Source of the DNA: Bugulina stolonifera
Lineage: Eukaryota > Bryozoa > Gymnolaemata > Cheilostomatida > Bugulidae
DNA: 64,000 bases
NCBI GenBank assembly: GCA_935421135.1
Contig: OW285193.1
Coordinates: 12,820,099 to 12,884,098, forward strand
Direction: 5' to 3'
In this document: piece after piece, positions 1 through 11,678 of the stretch
Position numbering within the stretch: the stretch's first letter is position 1
How the letters are laid out: each line of letters opens with the position of its first letter
Notes under the pieces: generated by a model
Seen by the model: only the letters and a program-made list of their open reading frames with translations
Database searches by the model: none
What the model was told of the DNA's origin: nothing
Translations under genes and position numbers: made by a program

Positions 1-158
1 CAGCAGACTGAGGTGTGCCTTTGTCCTTCATTTTGGTATGGTCTTGCAGAAATGGGGTGTACACTCTACAGTCTTCCAGAGTCTTGGATAATAAGCTCTT
101 CATAAGTTGTAAGAATGGAATGACCTTGTTCCAACCGCTAGAGTAACCCATACTCCAT
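1..158. other. Intronic or upstream sequence, no exon supported
   Basis: This stretch lies upstream of the first supported DCAF17 exon. A possible acceptor (TTGCAG, about 45-50) is followed by sequence that does not keep an open frame compatible with the phase of the exon at 475. The N-terminal exon of the gene is therefore probably to the left of the window. Confidence 0.4.
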
Positions 159-427
159 AGGTGTCTTCGCGACCTCTTGGACAGACCCGGGTTGCAAATA
201 AAAATCACAAGATGGTCGTCCGACCTAGGTCAGAAGGGCTATTGGCCTGGGATTTTGCTTGGCCGGACGAAACCATCTCTAGTTCATCGGCACACCTGAT
301 TTCTTCGCGCGAAAATGAGGATTTTGCTTTTGGCCCAGGTCGGTGTGTTCGCGACTCTGACGGTAGTGTGCCGGAAAATATTTTCGTAAATCGGCCTGGG
401 ACTGAAGTTTAGGTCGCGAAGACACCT
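159..427 (+). mobile_element. MITE with AGGTGTCTTCGCGACCT inverted ends, copy 1
   Basis: A 269-bp element with terminal inverted repeats AGGTGTCTTCGCGACCT at one end and the inverse at the other (ends ...GAAGACACCT). It is flanked by CAT on both sides, a likely 3-bp target duplication. It is GC-richer than its surroundings and has a near-identical copy in the opposite orientation at 8836-9106. The 83-codon open frame inside it recurs in the other copy and reflects the repeat, not a gene. The superfamily is not assigned; 3-bp duplications are known for several DNA transposon groups. Confidence 0.8.
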
Positions 428-474
428 CATATTCCAACCTAATGATTTCAACTTTGTTTATCCATGTTTTGCAG

Positions 475-3400
475 AAAGAGTAGCCTATTATTGAGAACCC
501 TGGTCACCCACCCTTCGTACACATTCACTAAAATCCTAGATGGTGCACCCCAACCCGAACTTCATTATGAACAGAACGTCGTTTACAGGGACAACTTTGC
601 CAATGCCCTCTCTATTGGGTGTTACTCCGTCATACCGAGGAGGTTTCAATCACTTCCCCATCCTGTCAAGTGTATGAGCTACTTGTATGTACAAGCTCCT
701 CACCACAAGACGTGCCAGCTCTGCAGTGTCAACTCGTGCTGCCAGCCAAGTATGCTCCTGTTAGCCCTTAATCGCACAGACAAAATGATGACAGGTAAGT
801 CAATATTCTGTGTTTCAGTGTCTCGACTCTATTGAGTTTAAATTGTATACCTCTGTGACACCTCCACCTAAGTCACAGATTTAACAGTTTTAATTTTAGT
901 AGATAGAACCCAACAGTGGAACTTTCGTTTTGTCTCCCATGCACTGCCAGCTGCTATTGTTTATATTGGATGAGTCATCACCACAAATTATTTCATAGAA
1001 TACTATTAATTTACTAAAATAGTTTGATCATGTCGTATCCTGGTTTATGTTAGAGTAATAATGTACATGTACTCACTGTTTCCTTTCTATAATTGCAGTA
1101 TATCACTTAGATGCCCAGAAAGGGTACAAAAATTCTTTTGTACTCTACCATAAACCGTCAGGTACTGCTAAGCCTTCCTTCAACTGGAATGTTCCGGATG
1201 AAACAGCATATGTCTCACATAAACAGTCTAAAACTACTCTCTATATATACATAATATCAGTGTTTCCAGTCGCTTACAGAGGTTATATCACTCTTGTTCG
1301 GGTATGTTATTATTGCATTATGGGTCGGTATGTTATTACATTATGAGTAGCTATGTTTATTTTTGTTATAGCAAATATATAAAGGAGACGATAACCAGCT
1401 ACTCTGCCTTGGTTAGATGTTGTATTGGTTACTGTTAATCTTATTTATTTCTTAGAGTTACAGATGTAATAAATGTAAAACATAGCGTCAACAGCCCAAC
1501 ATGGATGGTTCTCTCTGCTGGGTAATTTCTTCAAAATATTCTCTGCTAATTTTAATTGGTTACACCACTGTTATTTATTATATCCTTTCTAACGAGCAAA
1601 TATTTAATATTGCAGAAGATTTCAGGTTCTAGATATATAAACGAGGCAGACGTATCCTCTGATATGCTGATTCTTCATGAGAACAGAGACACTGTGACCC
1701 TTTACAACATACATGATAAAATCTCTAGTCTCTGTCATGAAATGGTAGACAGTTTCCATATAGAAGGTAGGTTAAAAGTCGGCCAACAAAAATCATTTCT
1801 TTCTATTTGACAAAATGAGAGTGTCTTGTTTGCAAGACTTAAGCTACATGTAAACAATTAAGTACCATCAAAGTCAATATCCAGTGTAAGTTGGGCTTTC
1901 TTGCTAGAAAGAACACATCACTATATAAATCACTATTGCTATTCTAAGAGTAGTTTCTACCTTATGATTGTAGTATATATGCATGCATTGCAGGTACAGA
2001 CGATCTGCCTCCCCCTCTACTTTCAGTCAGACAGTGTGATAACTTTGACCTTCAGATAGGAGGATTCCCCTATAGACTGCTCACCAGATATAAAGATGGC
2101 CGCTACTTTGTAAAACCAATTGCTGGGACAAATGGTATACAAATTATACAGCATCGTTCAATGTTATTCATTATTGTTAATTGAGCTCACGTGCTGCGAC
2201 AGATCTGTGTGTGTGACCTCAGCCCGTGACCCTCCCTGTCTACAGATCTGCCTTATTCTGCCATCTGTACTATCATATTGTTTTTGATGCTTTGGTTCTC
2301 AGAGCAAATTTACACTAAGGGATTGCTGCCTCTTTTTTGTGGAAAACTACGCTTTCATTTGGTTTCCGACTATTATAGTAATAATTAATAATTAGTAATC
2401 AGGGGCGTATTTTAAGGGGCGGCAGGGAGGCACTGCCGCCCCTGTTGCCAAAATAAAGTGGCCTAAAAACACTACTTTTGAAAATTTGACACTTTTTCCC
2501 TTAATATTTGCTTCATTTCCGGTTTGCGACCGGAGCGTTATCACTCTAGTAATAACTCTATGGCGTTATCACTCTACTTATAACCCTATGGTGTTGCTTC
2601 GTAACAATAACCAGTAATCTTGGATTAATTACTACATTGCAAGTGGCACACAAAGGGGTCCATAAAACTGTGTGCTCTGCTAAAAGACTCTATGGCTATG
2701 CCAAGGTTAAAAACTTGCGGTCTTGTGAATGAATGAATAAATATTTTTTATGAATAGTTATTTATACCAAGGAAAAAGTAATAAATGCAAAAGTAAAAGT
2801 AGTGAACAGTTGAATCAGGTGAATCAATTTGTAAGTCACTGTTATCCATGAGGTGGTTCCTTCCCTGTCACTGACTACGAGCAGGTGCATGAAATTTAAT
2901 TCCAATATTATTTTCTTTTGGCTTCTTTCAAAAATATTTATGATAATGGTTCATTCTTTTAATAATTATAATTAAAAGTGTTTGCATTCATTTTAGTTAT
3001 TCATTCCAGCCACTCCACTGACAGCTACTACTCTACTGCTACATTCACTACTACCAACTAAATATGTATTGTAAAAAAAAATACTAATTTAAAAATATAA
3101 TAATATAAATATAACAATAATGAAATATTTTAATTTTAAATTTATATATAATATAATTATACTATTAATATTATCATAGCTTTGATAGGCTGCCACACTT
3201 TTCTTGCAAAGATATTTATTTTAAATGCATTTTATTTAAAATAATTAATTCATAATGACAATAGTTGTCGATCACCTATTAAAATGTGAAAATTTTAATT
3301 TATAAAATACACTTGCGCCTATGGACTCTGTGTAAAAGATACAATCATGCAGTATTTTAGTTATTATAAAATTCTACTAGCTAGTAATAGTACTGTAACA

Positions 3401-5680
3401 CTTTCACTCTTGTTGCAAGTAGTAGGAACTGTATTAAGCAGAAGTAGTAATGAGTACTTGTTGTAGTGATGCTAGAACTAGCATGCTGCTATGTCTAATT
3501 TTTGCACTTCAGAGAGTCAGATTTGAAAATTTTCCGCTGCGCGTGCATTTGCGGGGGGTGCCCGCACCCCACCCCCCGCACCCCCCTCCCACCCAACTTT
3601 CTGCCTCCCCACTCAATTTTTCTAACCTACGCCCCTGGTAATGCATGTGTTTATTTATAGGCTGTGTCTGTCACTATATGCAATAGTGTAGGTCCAGTCT
3701 TGTGATTAACCGGATATTAACAAGCCAGAATATACATGTAATAAGTTGACCGTAGATGTATGGTTATTCAATGAAAATATGGCACCATTGCTGACGCAGC
3801 AATGACCTCGATCTAATAACTCTGTATTACACAGCTGCCTCCCGAATGTCCAAAACGCATTGCAGATCTGGTGTTGTTCTGGTAGTATTAAGTTTGTTAC
3901 TTGTAGGTAATTCAGCTGAGGCCAAAAGTCCAATTTCTAGCATGGAGAATGCTTTAGGTAGGTAATATACATAAATACATTTACATACTTACTTTCATTT
4001 CCACAGATACATATACATGTATATACAATGCATGTATATATATAATGTGTATATTTTTATTCATATGTACACCCTCTATGTACACTAACTTGCGGTGCAT
4101 GCTTATATACAAGGATGCATTCCAATACATATGCATGATTGTGTATATATTATTTATCTCCTTGAACAGGATACATCATGCCGTCACACACCAGTGCTAT
4201 TGATGAAGATACGGTTGTGTTTGATGAGATGGAATCCGGTCAGATAATTCAGCGCGCAGCCCACTCTGTAAGGTTAGTGGACTGTACTCTACTTCCTAAT
4301 TTAAAACTTTTCATGCTAATACAAGACAGTGGGTTTATGGGATCTCTGTCCAGGATAAAGATGGATTCCAGAAGTTGGTAATAGTTGTGTAAGTAATGAA
4401 ATGCTAACACATACGCTCAAGGTTGTATTTGCAAGGTCCTAGAGTATCAACATTCCAGTTAAATTTGCTCAGCATACTTTTAGTAAATTTGGGGAAATAA
4501 CGCTAAGTAAGAGTCATCCTTTTAAAAAAGGTTTGGAACTTAGAACATCCAAGTTTGTTTTTTATAGAAAATCCTGTTACTTGAACTAAAAAATATTAAA
4601 AATATAAACTGACTGTTCGAAGGCTATTTCAATGTGTCTACTAGGAGTATGTGATTTCAATGGGAGTGCTCATCAGGTTATATAAATTATTTCCATGGAC
4701 TGTTTAGGATGTACAAGATCCCAGTCACCGGATCAGCACATGAGCAGTTGCAGCCCGTGTATCCTCCAGTGCAGTTAAACTATTCTCCCAGAAGTAGTAC
4801 CTTCACATCTTGGACCGGCCGTGTGCGGGCTAACAGACAGACAAATTCTCTGGAATACTCCAACCCGGTAATCAACTTACTTGTTAGGTGCACAGCAATG
4901 TGACTGTCAAGTGATCTTGATTTATTTTTTGAAAACAATTATCCAAAGTTGAAAATTTGTAATTCAACTTGATAGTTCATAATTTTTAGCTGAAAGTCAC
5001 ATTTACTTCTACCTTTACTCAACATTTATTCTATGATGTTATAGACATCAACAGCTGCTAATTAGATTTGTAACATTGTTATTATTGTGGTTAGGTTATT
5101 CACATACTGAAATGAAAGTCTACCATAATTTTTCTTGTAGCTCATAAGGAAATTTAACTATACGTGGAATTGTATCGAGGTAATTGTAATTAATTTATAT
5201 TATTTTTTATTTGTAGACAATTCTTTGTGAATTGGATTTAGAAGATGAACTTGATCTGTTATATACTTTAACATGTGACTACTACAGTTCCCCTCCTAAG
5301 TTATACCTGAACCTGCTTGACTCAAGTACTCTTACTCTTATCAAGTCACTTGAACTTGACTTAGATACCAGACATCTCTTGTCATCTGCTGGCGATGATG
5401 AATATATTGTGAGTTAAATACATTCAGATAGCATTAATCATACCTAGTTTGTAATTGCCCTCTCTCTGTTCTAAAGATGCCATGGTTCAGATGGACTATA
5501 TAATGTTCTATAATTGTTCTATAATACCTTCTATATTATATATATTACATGTAGATGGATACAAATACACACATAGCAGTGAGTGGAGATAGAGATCTGC
5601 TCATAGTCAAATGGAAAAAGGGACCCTCACAGAATATGGCCTTGTATCAGCTGTGTCACAGAGATAGTCCATTATTGTAG
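475..5680 (+). CDS. DCAF17: DDB1- and CUL4-associated factor 17 (DCAF17) homologue, 5' partial
   Basis: Nine exons join in phase: 475-794, 1099-1301, 1616-1766, 1994-2134, 3907-3957, 4170-4272, 4708-4867, 5217-5408, 5555-5680 (stop TAG). All introns are GT-AG and all junction phases match. This gives about 482 residues; the human protein is about 520, so roughly 40 N-terminal residues lie upstream. Recognition rests on collinear landmarks shared with vertebrate DCAF17: FNWNVPDE, DLPPPLLSV followed by LQIGGFPY, DEDTVVFDEMESGQIIQ, and LDLEDELDLLYTL. DCAF17 is a substrate receptor candidate for the CUL4-DDB1 ubiquitin ligase, and its loss causes Woodhouse-Sakati syndrome in people. The tiny 51-bp exon 5 sits just after an intron carrying a hAT-like element. 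The identity comes from remembered motifs, not an alignment. Confidence 0.85.
2400..3637. mobile_element. Non-autonomous hAT-like element (CAGGGGCGTA ends) in a DCAF17 intron
   Basis: The element begins CAGGGGCGTATTTTAAG and ends ...TACGCCCCTG, with GTAAT directly repeated on both sides (5-bp duplication). Just inside the left end is a hairpin, GGCGGCAG / CTGCCGCC. No transposase frame was found over 1.24 kb. Related copies lie at 11299-11472, 16409-18186 and 18187-18515. The CAGGG start is typical of hAT elements, which usually make 8-bp duplications, so the 5-bp duplication leaves the superfamily tentative. Confidence 0.75.
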
Positions 5681-5715
5681 GTCATACTCATGTGAGACCA
5701 TTTTAGAGGCATTAT

Positions 5716-5721
5716 AATAAA
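5716..5721 (+). terminator. Poly(A) signal AATAAA after DCAF17
   Basis: AATAAA lies 36 bases past the DCAF17 stop codon, the right distance and strand for its cleavage signal. Confidence 0.6.
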
Positions 5722-6300
5722 ATTGTGTAGCTATTTTATTAGTTATGGTGTCCTGGGACATAAATGTAGAGATATATTTTTGTAGATATTAGGTTTAGAC
5801 TTTGTTCTTATTAGATAATGTACTTATCCAGTATAATAGAACGTATTACATTATAAAACAAGCATTATATACTTTTATAGCATCTGTATTAATCATAAGT
5901 AGCATTATATATTTTTATAGCATCTGTATTGATCATAACTAGAAGTTTTCCTCTCTCAATTTCCTTTTCTCTTGCTCATGTGGGAAGAAGAGGTTGATGA
6001 GTGCCCATAGCATGCATGTATGCTATTTTATTTATGGTATTGTAATTGGCATACTATCTTTATTTGTAATATTCCTAGTTGTTACTTCCTGTGGCATTGT
6101 TATGTAAAAAAAAGAAAATAAACAAGAATATTTTGTTGATATTTTATGTCACTTGTACATAATAATAACACAATAAAACTGTATATTACACAAAAAGTTA
6201 TAACCAGGTGATTAACATTATAATGGTGAGAGAGTGTCCATGGGAATCATTGTTCATTGTTGTAAATCTGAGGAACCCAGGTCAATAAATAAAAAGCCTG
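5722..6300. other. Intergenic, AT-rich, no gene seen
   Basis: This stretch contains a roughly 42-bp imperfect tandem duplication near 5850-5940 (AGCATTATATA...TTTTATAGCATCTGTATT). No spliced or unspliced coding signal was found. Confidence 0.5.
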
Positions 6301-6653
6301 TCATATAAATAAAGCCTCACAATGTAGACTAAGGTCCACTAAATAAAACTTGACATTTGTAAATGTAGTTTTAGTTTGGACCACAGTCTCGAGGCTTTAT
6401 TAAAAAGCCTCGACAAATTTTCAAGGAGGCTATGATTTCTAAAATATCTGGGAGAAAGGGGGGTCTCCAAGGGGTGTTTTGGATCACAGTCTACAATTGC
6501 CCCAGAAACATGATTTTTGCATAAAAAGATGCATACAGTGTAACTATATAGAAATAATGAAATAAAGCTGTAGACCTTTATTTATTACCATTTACAAATA
6601 TCAATTTCTATACAGTGGAACTTAGTCTACATTGTGAGGCTTTATTTATATGA
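6301..6653. mobile_element. Inverted-repeat (foldback/MITE-like) element
   Basis: The first 39 bases (starting TCATATAAATAAAGCCTCAC) are matched in inverse orientation by 6615-6653 with one mismatch, and the pairing continues less perfectly inward (TTTGTAAATG / CATTTACAAA). A segment inside it (about 6403-6520) recurs at 8711-8826. A target duplication is not obvious. It looks like a short non-autonomous DNA element of an unnamed family. Confidence 0.6.
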
Positions 6654-6780
6654 CCCAGTCCTCAGTGCAATTACAGTCATATATATAAAACTGTTTGAAA
6701 CACACTCTAAGCAACATATACAAATTTTCAAGGAGGCTATGATTTCAAAATGTTGGTTGAAAGGGGGTGTCCATGTGGTG
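6540..6780. repeat. Dispersed repeat related to 9170-9370
   Basis: The strings AAATAAAGCTGTAGAC, AAACTGTTTGAAACACACTC and TTTTCAAGGAGGCTATGATT recur in the same order, diverged, at about 9170-9370. This shows an older copy of the same repeat family on either side of this intergenic zone. Confidence 0.5.
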
Positions 6781-6909
6781 CCCAGTGACCCTGGGTTATA
6801 GGTTGATCCATTATGCTAGGAAGTCCAACTCGTATATCTTTAACATGAGGCAGCTGGTCAATCTACTGAAACCAACCATTAGTATTAGATTATTAGTATT
6901 GTACTGTGT

Positions 6910-7017
6910 CATACTGTATCATGCTATAACTGTGCCATACTGTATCATGATATAACTGTTCCATACTGTATCATGATATAACTGTTCCATACTGTATTGT
7001 GTTATACTGGGCCATAC
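6910..7017. repeat. 26-bp minisatellite, about 4 units
   Basis: Units starting CATACTGTATCATGATATAA begin at 6910, 6936, 6962 and 6988, with a degenerate last unit. Confidence 0.8.
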
Positions 7018-8710
7018 TAAGCTATAGGGTAATATTAACTGTTGAAGAAACTTGGGCTACAGTGTAATCAAGTATTAAAGATTTATACCACAACAATTTA
7101 AAAGGACTAATGTATCATTGAGTGGTAAAAGTCCTACAGATGTATCTTATTATTTATACCATTATGTTTTATGTGATGTCAGTTTAAAAGAAGCACATTT
7201 TGTGGATACCATTGACTACAGTAATTTAGTTGGTATATTTTTCGCAGTAGAAGTATTTCTGGGTATTAATATTAATTAATTAATTAAATTCTGTTGTAAT
7301 GTTACATAGCACTAAATCTGTGATAACTAATCAGAATGTACTACAATTATGAGATAGTGGACAAAGATCTCTGTATAATTTAATGTATAACTTTAATATC
7401 AAAAGGAAAATGTGCCAAGAATATAGTGTAAAAAATACATGTACATGTATATAACCAAGAGGAAAAACATAAAAATAGTATTGTCCGAGTAGAGTAACAG
7501 GGTATATGGATAAAATACATGTACAATACAGCAACATGTATAAGGATCAAGATACACAAACCTGTCAATCACCATGATTGTGAAACTTAATAGTATAATG
7601 TAGACACTAGTCTTGTAGAATAAATCAGATGTAATAGCATATTGTCATGTGTATAACATCCGGCAAATTTTAATAACAATGTAGGTATTCATAATGTTTT
7701 TGGGTACATTGCATCTAGTTCATCCCAAACTCAGGATAGTGCTCTTAGCTCTGTTGGAGTTGTGATACCCTAAGAGTAGTAGATACATTGTTCATCACAT
7801 AACATTTTATCTGGAAACCAGCAAGAGTTGGTGGTCAAGCTGTTGTGACATGGAATAACTGCATTAGAGAACAGCTGTGCATCATCTGCTCTTTATTGAT
7901 CGTAACTATTCATGTTCATGAAAAACTATCCAAGGATTGCGGATTCTTGGCCAAGGTGCTCTTTATGCAATTTGTTTCTGTGCTGCTAAGAGTATCAATT
8001 CCCTGCTTAGTTGGCATATTTATATACATTGACACCGCCAGTGATCGGCTGGCACCTCTACAATTAAGGAAAATGACTATTTTATCACTTTTATGCGCTA
8101 GTCTTCGGAATCTTTCAGTGTCTATCCTGCAGCAAACAAACGAGAAGTTGAATTTGTCAGCTCTAGCTTGAAGTGGTCACAACATGTCTGCCAATATATG
8201 TACAGGTTGTGTCCTGTGGATTATCTGTAATGTGGATGATCCCTGTGGAAGTTGAATGTCACTGTTACTGTTTAGTAATCCATAGAATCAGTACCATAAA
8301 TATAAGATACGGGATGAGAATATACATGTACATTGTACATTGTTGGCTCCAGCAGGAGGTTCTGTAGACAGTAGTAGTTCATGCATGTACAACTACTAAC
8401 AATAGTAATGGTAGTAACTAGTAGTAGTAGTAGTAGTACAGTAGAATAATATAAGAAATCTAATACTGCAGTAAACAGAAAGAAGTAACTGGTTGGAAAT
8501 TCCACAATCCATAATTTACCAAAAAATGCAGTCATTTTCGAATGCTATACTATAAAGCTTTGCTGAAAGCTAGCTATTTACTAACCAAGCCTAGACTAGA
8601 CTACATTAAATACATGTATATGTTATGTAATATGCAGTTGGAAGTAGGAACCAAAAATATCAGCTACTTACAAAAGTTGCCCTCCCTCAGTTGTCTAAGT
8701 CATAGTATTT
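7018..8710. other. Intergenic, no gene seen
   Basis: Several open frames of 60-108 codons exist (the longest at 7845-8171), but none shows splice context, family motifs or a conserved partner exon. A (TAG)n run lies near 8417-8437. Treated as non-coding. Confidence 0.45.
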
Positions 8711-8826
8711 AAAAGCCTTGACAAATTTTCAAGGAGGCTATGATTTCCAAAATATTTGGGGGAAAGGGGGTCTCCAAGGGGTGTTTTGGATCACAGTCTA
8801 CAATTGCCCCAGAAACTTGATTTTGA
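8711..8826. repeat. Dispersed repeat, second copy of the 6403-6520 segment
   Basis: Matches about 6403-6520 closely, from AAAAGCCTYGACAAATTTTC through TCACAGTCTACAATTGCCCC to the GAAACWTGATTTT end. It lies directly left of the MITE at 8836. Confidence 0.7.
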
Positions 8827-8835
8827 CACTATAAT

Positions 8836-9106
8836 AGGTGTCTTCGCGACCTAAGCTTCAGACCCAGGCCGATTTACAAAAATACTTTCCGGCACACATC
8901 AGTCACAGGGTCGCGAACACACCGGCCTGGGCCAAAAGCAAAACCCTCGTTTACGCGCGAAGAAATCAGGTGTGCCGATGGGCTAGGGATGGTTTCGTCC
9001 GGCCAAGCGAAATCCCAGGCCAATAGCCCTTCTGGCCTGGGTCGAACGGCCATCTTGCAATTTTTATTTGCGACCCGGGTCCGTCCAAGAGGTCGCGAAG
9101 ACACCT
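8836..9106 (-). mobile_element. MITE with AGGTGTCTTCGCGACCT inverted ends, copy 2
   Basis: A 271-bp copy of the element at 159-427 in the opposite orientation. Both ends are intact, and AAT is repeated on each side as the presumed 3-bp target duplication. The two copies differ by scattered substitutions and small indels. Confidence 0.8.
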
Positions 9107-9446
9107 AATAACATACATATACATGTAATATGTAACTACATGTATGTGTATAAGGAAAAACTGTATGACATAAAGCTGTAGACTAAGTTTTCAATGGATA
9201 AACTAACATTTAGCTTTGGTCTTTTGGGGGCCCATATTAGGACACAGTAATAAAATTTGAAATTGTTTGAAACATACTCTAAGCTACACCTACAAAATTT
9301 CAAGGAGTCTATATCAAAATAGGGACAGAAATGGGGCCCTCCAAGGGGGCCCATTGTTAGAAATTGGAACATTTTTAAATTAAAGCACAGTCTGCAAAAG
9401 CACCATAAACCTTCAAAACCTTCAAAACTTGAGATGATAATTATGG
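9107..9446. other. Intergenic; diverged dispersed repeat
   Basis: The part from about 9170 to 9370 is a diverged relative of 6540-6780. No gene was seen. Confidence 0.5.
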
Positions 9447-9660
9447 TCAATGTGTTAAGGAAAGAAGAGAATTATCTAGGGAAGAAGATGTTTGAATTAG
9501 AAATATCAGGGTGAAGACGGAGGGAAGAGGCTATATAGATGTTATAAACGAGGACATGAAAGCAGCAGGAGTGACCATGGAATTGGCAGAAAACAGGAAT
9601 GAATGGAGGAGTAGGAAGAAAGCCAAAGATGATGATGATGATAATTATGGCCAAGTGCAA
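9447..9660 (+). pseudogene. Degenerate C-terminal tail of a LINE reverse transcriptase
   Basis: One frame, interrupted once by a stop, reads KKMFELEISG, then a basic run, then GRGYIDVINEDM and ENRNEWRSRKKAK. This follows the familiar LINE ending of arginine-rich block, W/Y-x-D-x-x-x-D-hydrophobic, and D/N-R-x-x-W-R. It is followed by a short (GAT)n tract, as in RTE-type elements with microsatellite tails. It is a 5'-truncated dead copy; the clade is not certain. Confidence 0.6.
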
Positions 9661-9934
9661 AAGATAGACTGGGTTTCATAATAATATTAGGATAATGGAA
9701 AGTCTTTATCACTGTATTAAATTAGGTAAAAACAATATAAATACAGTCTTAATTATAATCTCATAAGATTATATGGATCTCTCGTTTCTAATATACTATA
9801 TGTAAATATTTTTGTAGGATTTTGTCAGGGGTTTGGCCATTTTCTATATATATATATTGTATTTTTAGCAAGGAATTTGTCTGTGAGCAGTCAGAGACTT
9901 GTTTTTGTAGGATTGTATCTACATGCTGTAATAT

Positions 9935-10724
9935 TGTAATGGTTCAGGACATTTGTATATACGACTCCAGCCACCCTGATGGACCTTATAGCACCCTAAG
10001 TGCCTAGTAGTTGCCACAGCACTACTCATCTAACACTTGTTCTCTTGCACTTAGCTGTTCTTATACTTACACTTGTCTTATATTGCATGTCTAACCATAC
10101 ATTCGATAATTACATACTTGTATATAGCATTACTGAGACATTGTACTGTTTTTATACCCATGTAAAGAGGCCCGACCTCTCAGAATTACCTGATATTCAT
10201 TTTGTATATGATTTGGATGATTCAAAGCATCTTTTGTATTAACCTGACCCATTTTGGGTCGGCCATCGGGCTTCCGGCCGCCATATTGTTGTGCAATTTC
10301 CGGATGACCCTACGTCGTCTTTTCCCGACGCTATGTCGGCCTTTTTACCGGAACTTCCTCCGGAAGTTCTGTTACTATATAAAGGGCATTGTTTTTACGT
10401 TTGTTGTCTCAGTTCTTGCTTGGATCTCAATAAAGACACATCTATACTTATATACAGAGACTTTCACTTCGTAGATAGGTCATTCTAGTTGTTAAGGTCC
10501 TCGACCTTGCAACACGAACTGCCTACTAGGTCGGATCACTCTCTTTCTCAGTATAGTAAACAAGCATAACTCGGGATCACATGGGTCGTCTTTGGTAGTT
10601 CTTTGACTACTGACTCCGATCAATATTTCATGTAATGAGAAGGCCTAGCACCACTCATAGGCACTTCACTTTGGACTCGGGAGTCGTCTTAGGACGACCA
10701 TACCAGAAACCAAAAACCATTACA
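9935..10724 (+). mobile_element. Solo LTR (790 bp) with ATAT target duplication
   Basis: The sequence begins TGTAATGGTT and ends AACCATTACA, so it has the TG...CA ends of an LTR with a 10-bp terminal inverted repeat. ATAT stands on both sides as a 4-bp target duplication. Inside are TATATAAA at 10376-10383 and AATAAA at 10429-10434, the expected U3/R/U5 order. No internal retroelement sequence adjoins, so it is a recombined solo LTR. Family (Gypsy, BEL or other) is not determined. Confidence 0.85.
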
Positions 10725-11298
10725 ATATAAATGAGTATTACTGAAATACATGAGCTAATTAAATAAAGCTATTTAAAAGAAATACCCACCATAACTTGAA
10801 TGTGCTGACTAACTGTCTGTGAGAAAGGCCCAGATGACATGGCCTTTTTATTTGGCTGGGGTAGAGGAGTTGTCTTGATGTCATGCATGACCTCAAAGAC
10901 TTTTATATGAGGCACAGGAGCAATTGCTGCTGGATGCTCTTCCTAACACCTGGAACCTTCAGCTACTCGAAAGGAATACCCACCATTATTTAAATCCTTG
11001 TTTAAATGTAGAAAGTAATTGAATAAAACTATTCAAAAAGTTCTTTTGCTTTGATATACAGTGAGTGATGGAATTATTTGTAGATTCAATACCAATAGTG
11101 AAAATATAACAATTTACAAAAACAATATTATATGCCAATGCAGGAATGCTGGAGAGACTTGCACTACTGGCTTACTTTTTCCATTGTGTGGGGGTGGAGG
11201 TGTTATGTGGAAGGTCTCCACAACACAGTACATGTACATACATGTAGCTGAAGCAAGAGGTTACACAGCATATTCTTTGGGTTTAGAGACAGATTATA
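10725..11298. other. Intergenic, no gene seen
   Basis: Two similar motifs (AATACCCACCATWAYTT) lie at about 10780 and 10975 with AATAAARCTATT nearby, which suggests the edges of an old duplicated or inserted repeat. No coding evidence. Confidence 0.4.
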
Positions 11299-11472
11299 CA
11301 GGGGCGTATTTTAAGAGGCGGCAGAGAGGCACTGCCGCCCCTGTCGCCAAAATAAAGTGGCCTAAAAACACTACTTTTGAAAATTTGGTACTTTTCCCCT
11401 TAATATATTTTGCTTCATTTCCAGTTTGCAACCGAAGCGTTATCACTCTAGTTATAACTCTATGGCGTTTTC
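11299..11472 (+). mobile_element. Left-end fragment of the CAGGGGCGTA element
   Basis: Repeats the first roughly 170 bases of the element at 2400, including the CAGGGGCGTATTTTAAG end and its subterminal hairpin, then breaks off after TATGGCGTT. The 139-codon frame running through it is incidental. Confidence 0.75.
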
Positions 11473-11678
11473 ACCTGTAATTATACATATGCAGTAGTTT
11501 GTAAATAATACGAGTAGCCTAAATTACAGTAATTATTTGAAGCTTTAACCCATAATACATACTATATTTGATGTATATATCTAATACTGGCATCTCTGTA
11601 ACTCTATTATATAAGTATTTTAAGCTTTCTTCTTATAACCTAATAGTAATATACCCTTTTAGCTTTTTCTCTTTGAAG

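Noticed and set aside
161..412. 83-codon frame near the left edge
   Set aside because: It lies inside a MITE and recurs in the second MITE copy on the opposite strand.
464..835. Start codon at 464 for the first DCAF17 exon
   Set aside because: The ATG lies in the intron just before a TTTTGCAG acceptor, and homology to DCAF17 begins after it; the true N-terminus is upstream of the window.
7845..8171. 108-codon frame with hydrophobic segments
   Set aside because: No splice partners, no recognisable motif, and it lies in repeat-rich intergenic DNA; length is within chance for this many frames.
11061..11480. 139-codon frame
   Set aside because: Its second half is the left end of the CAGGGGCGTA transposon; the first half has no support.
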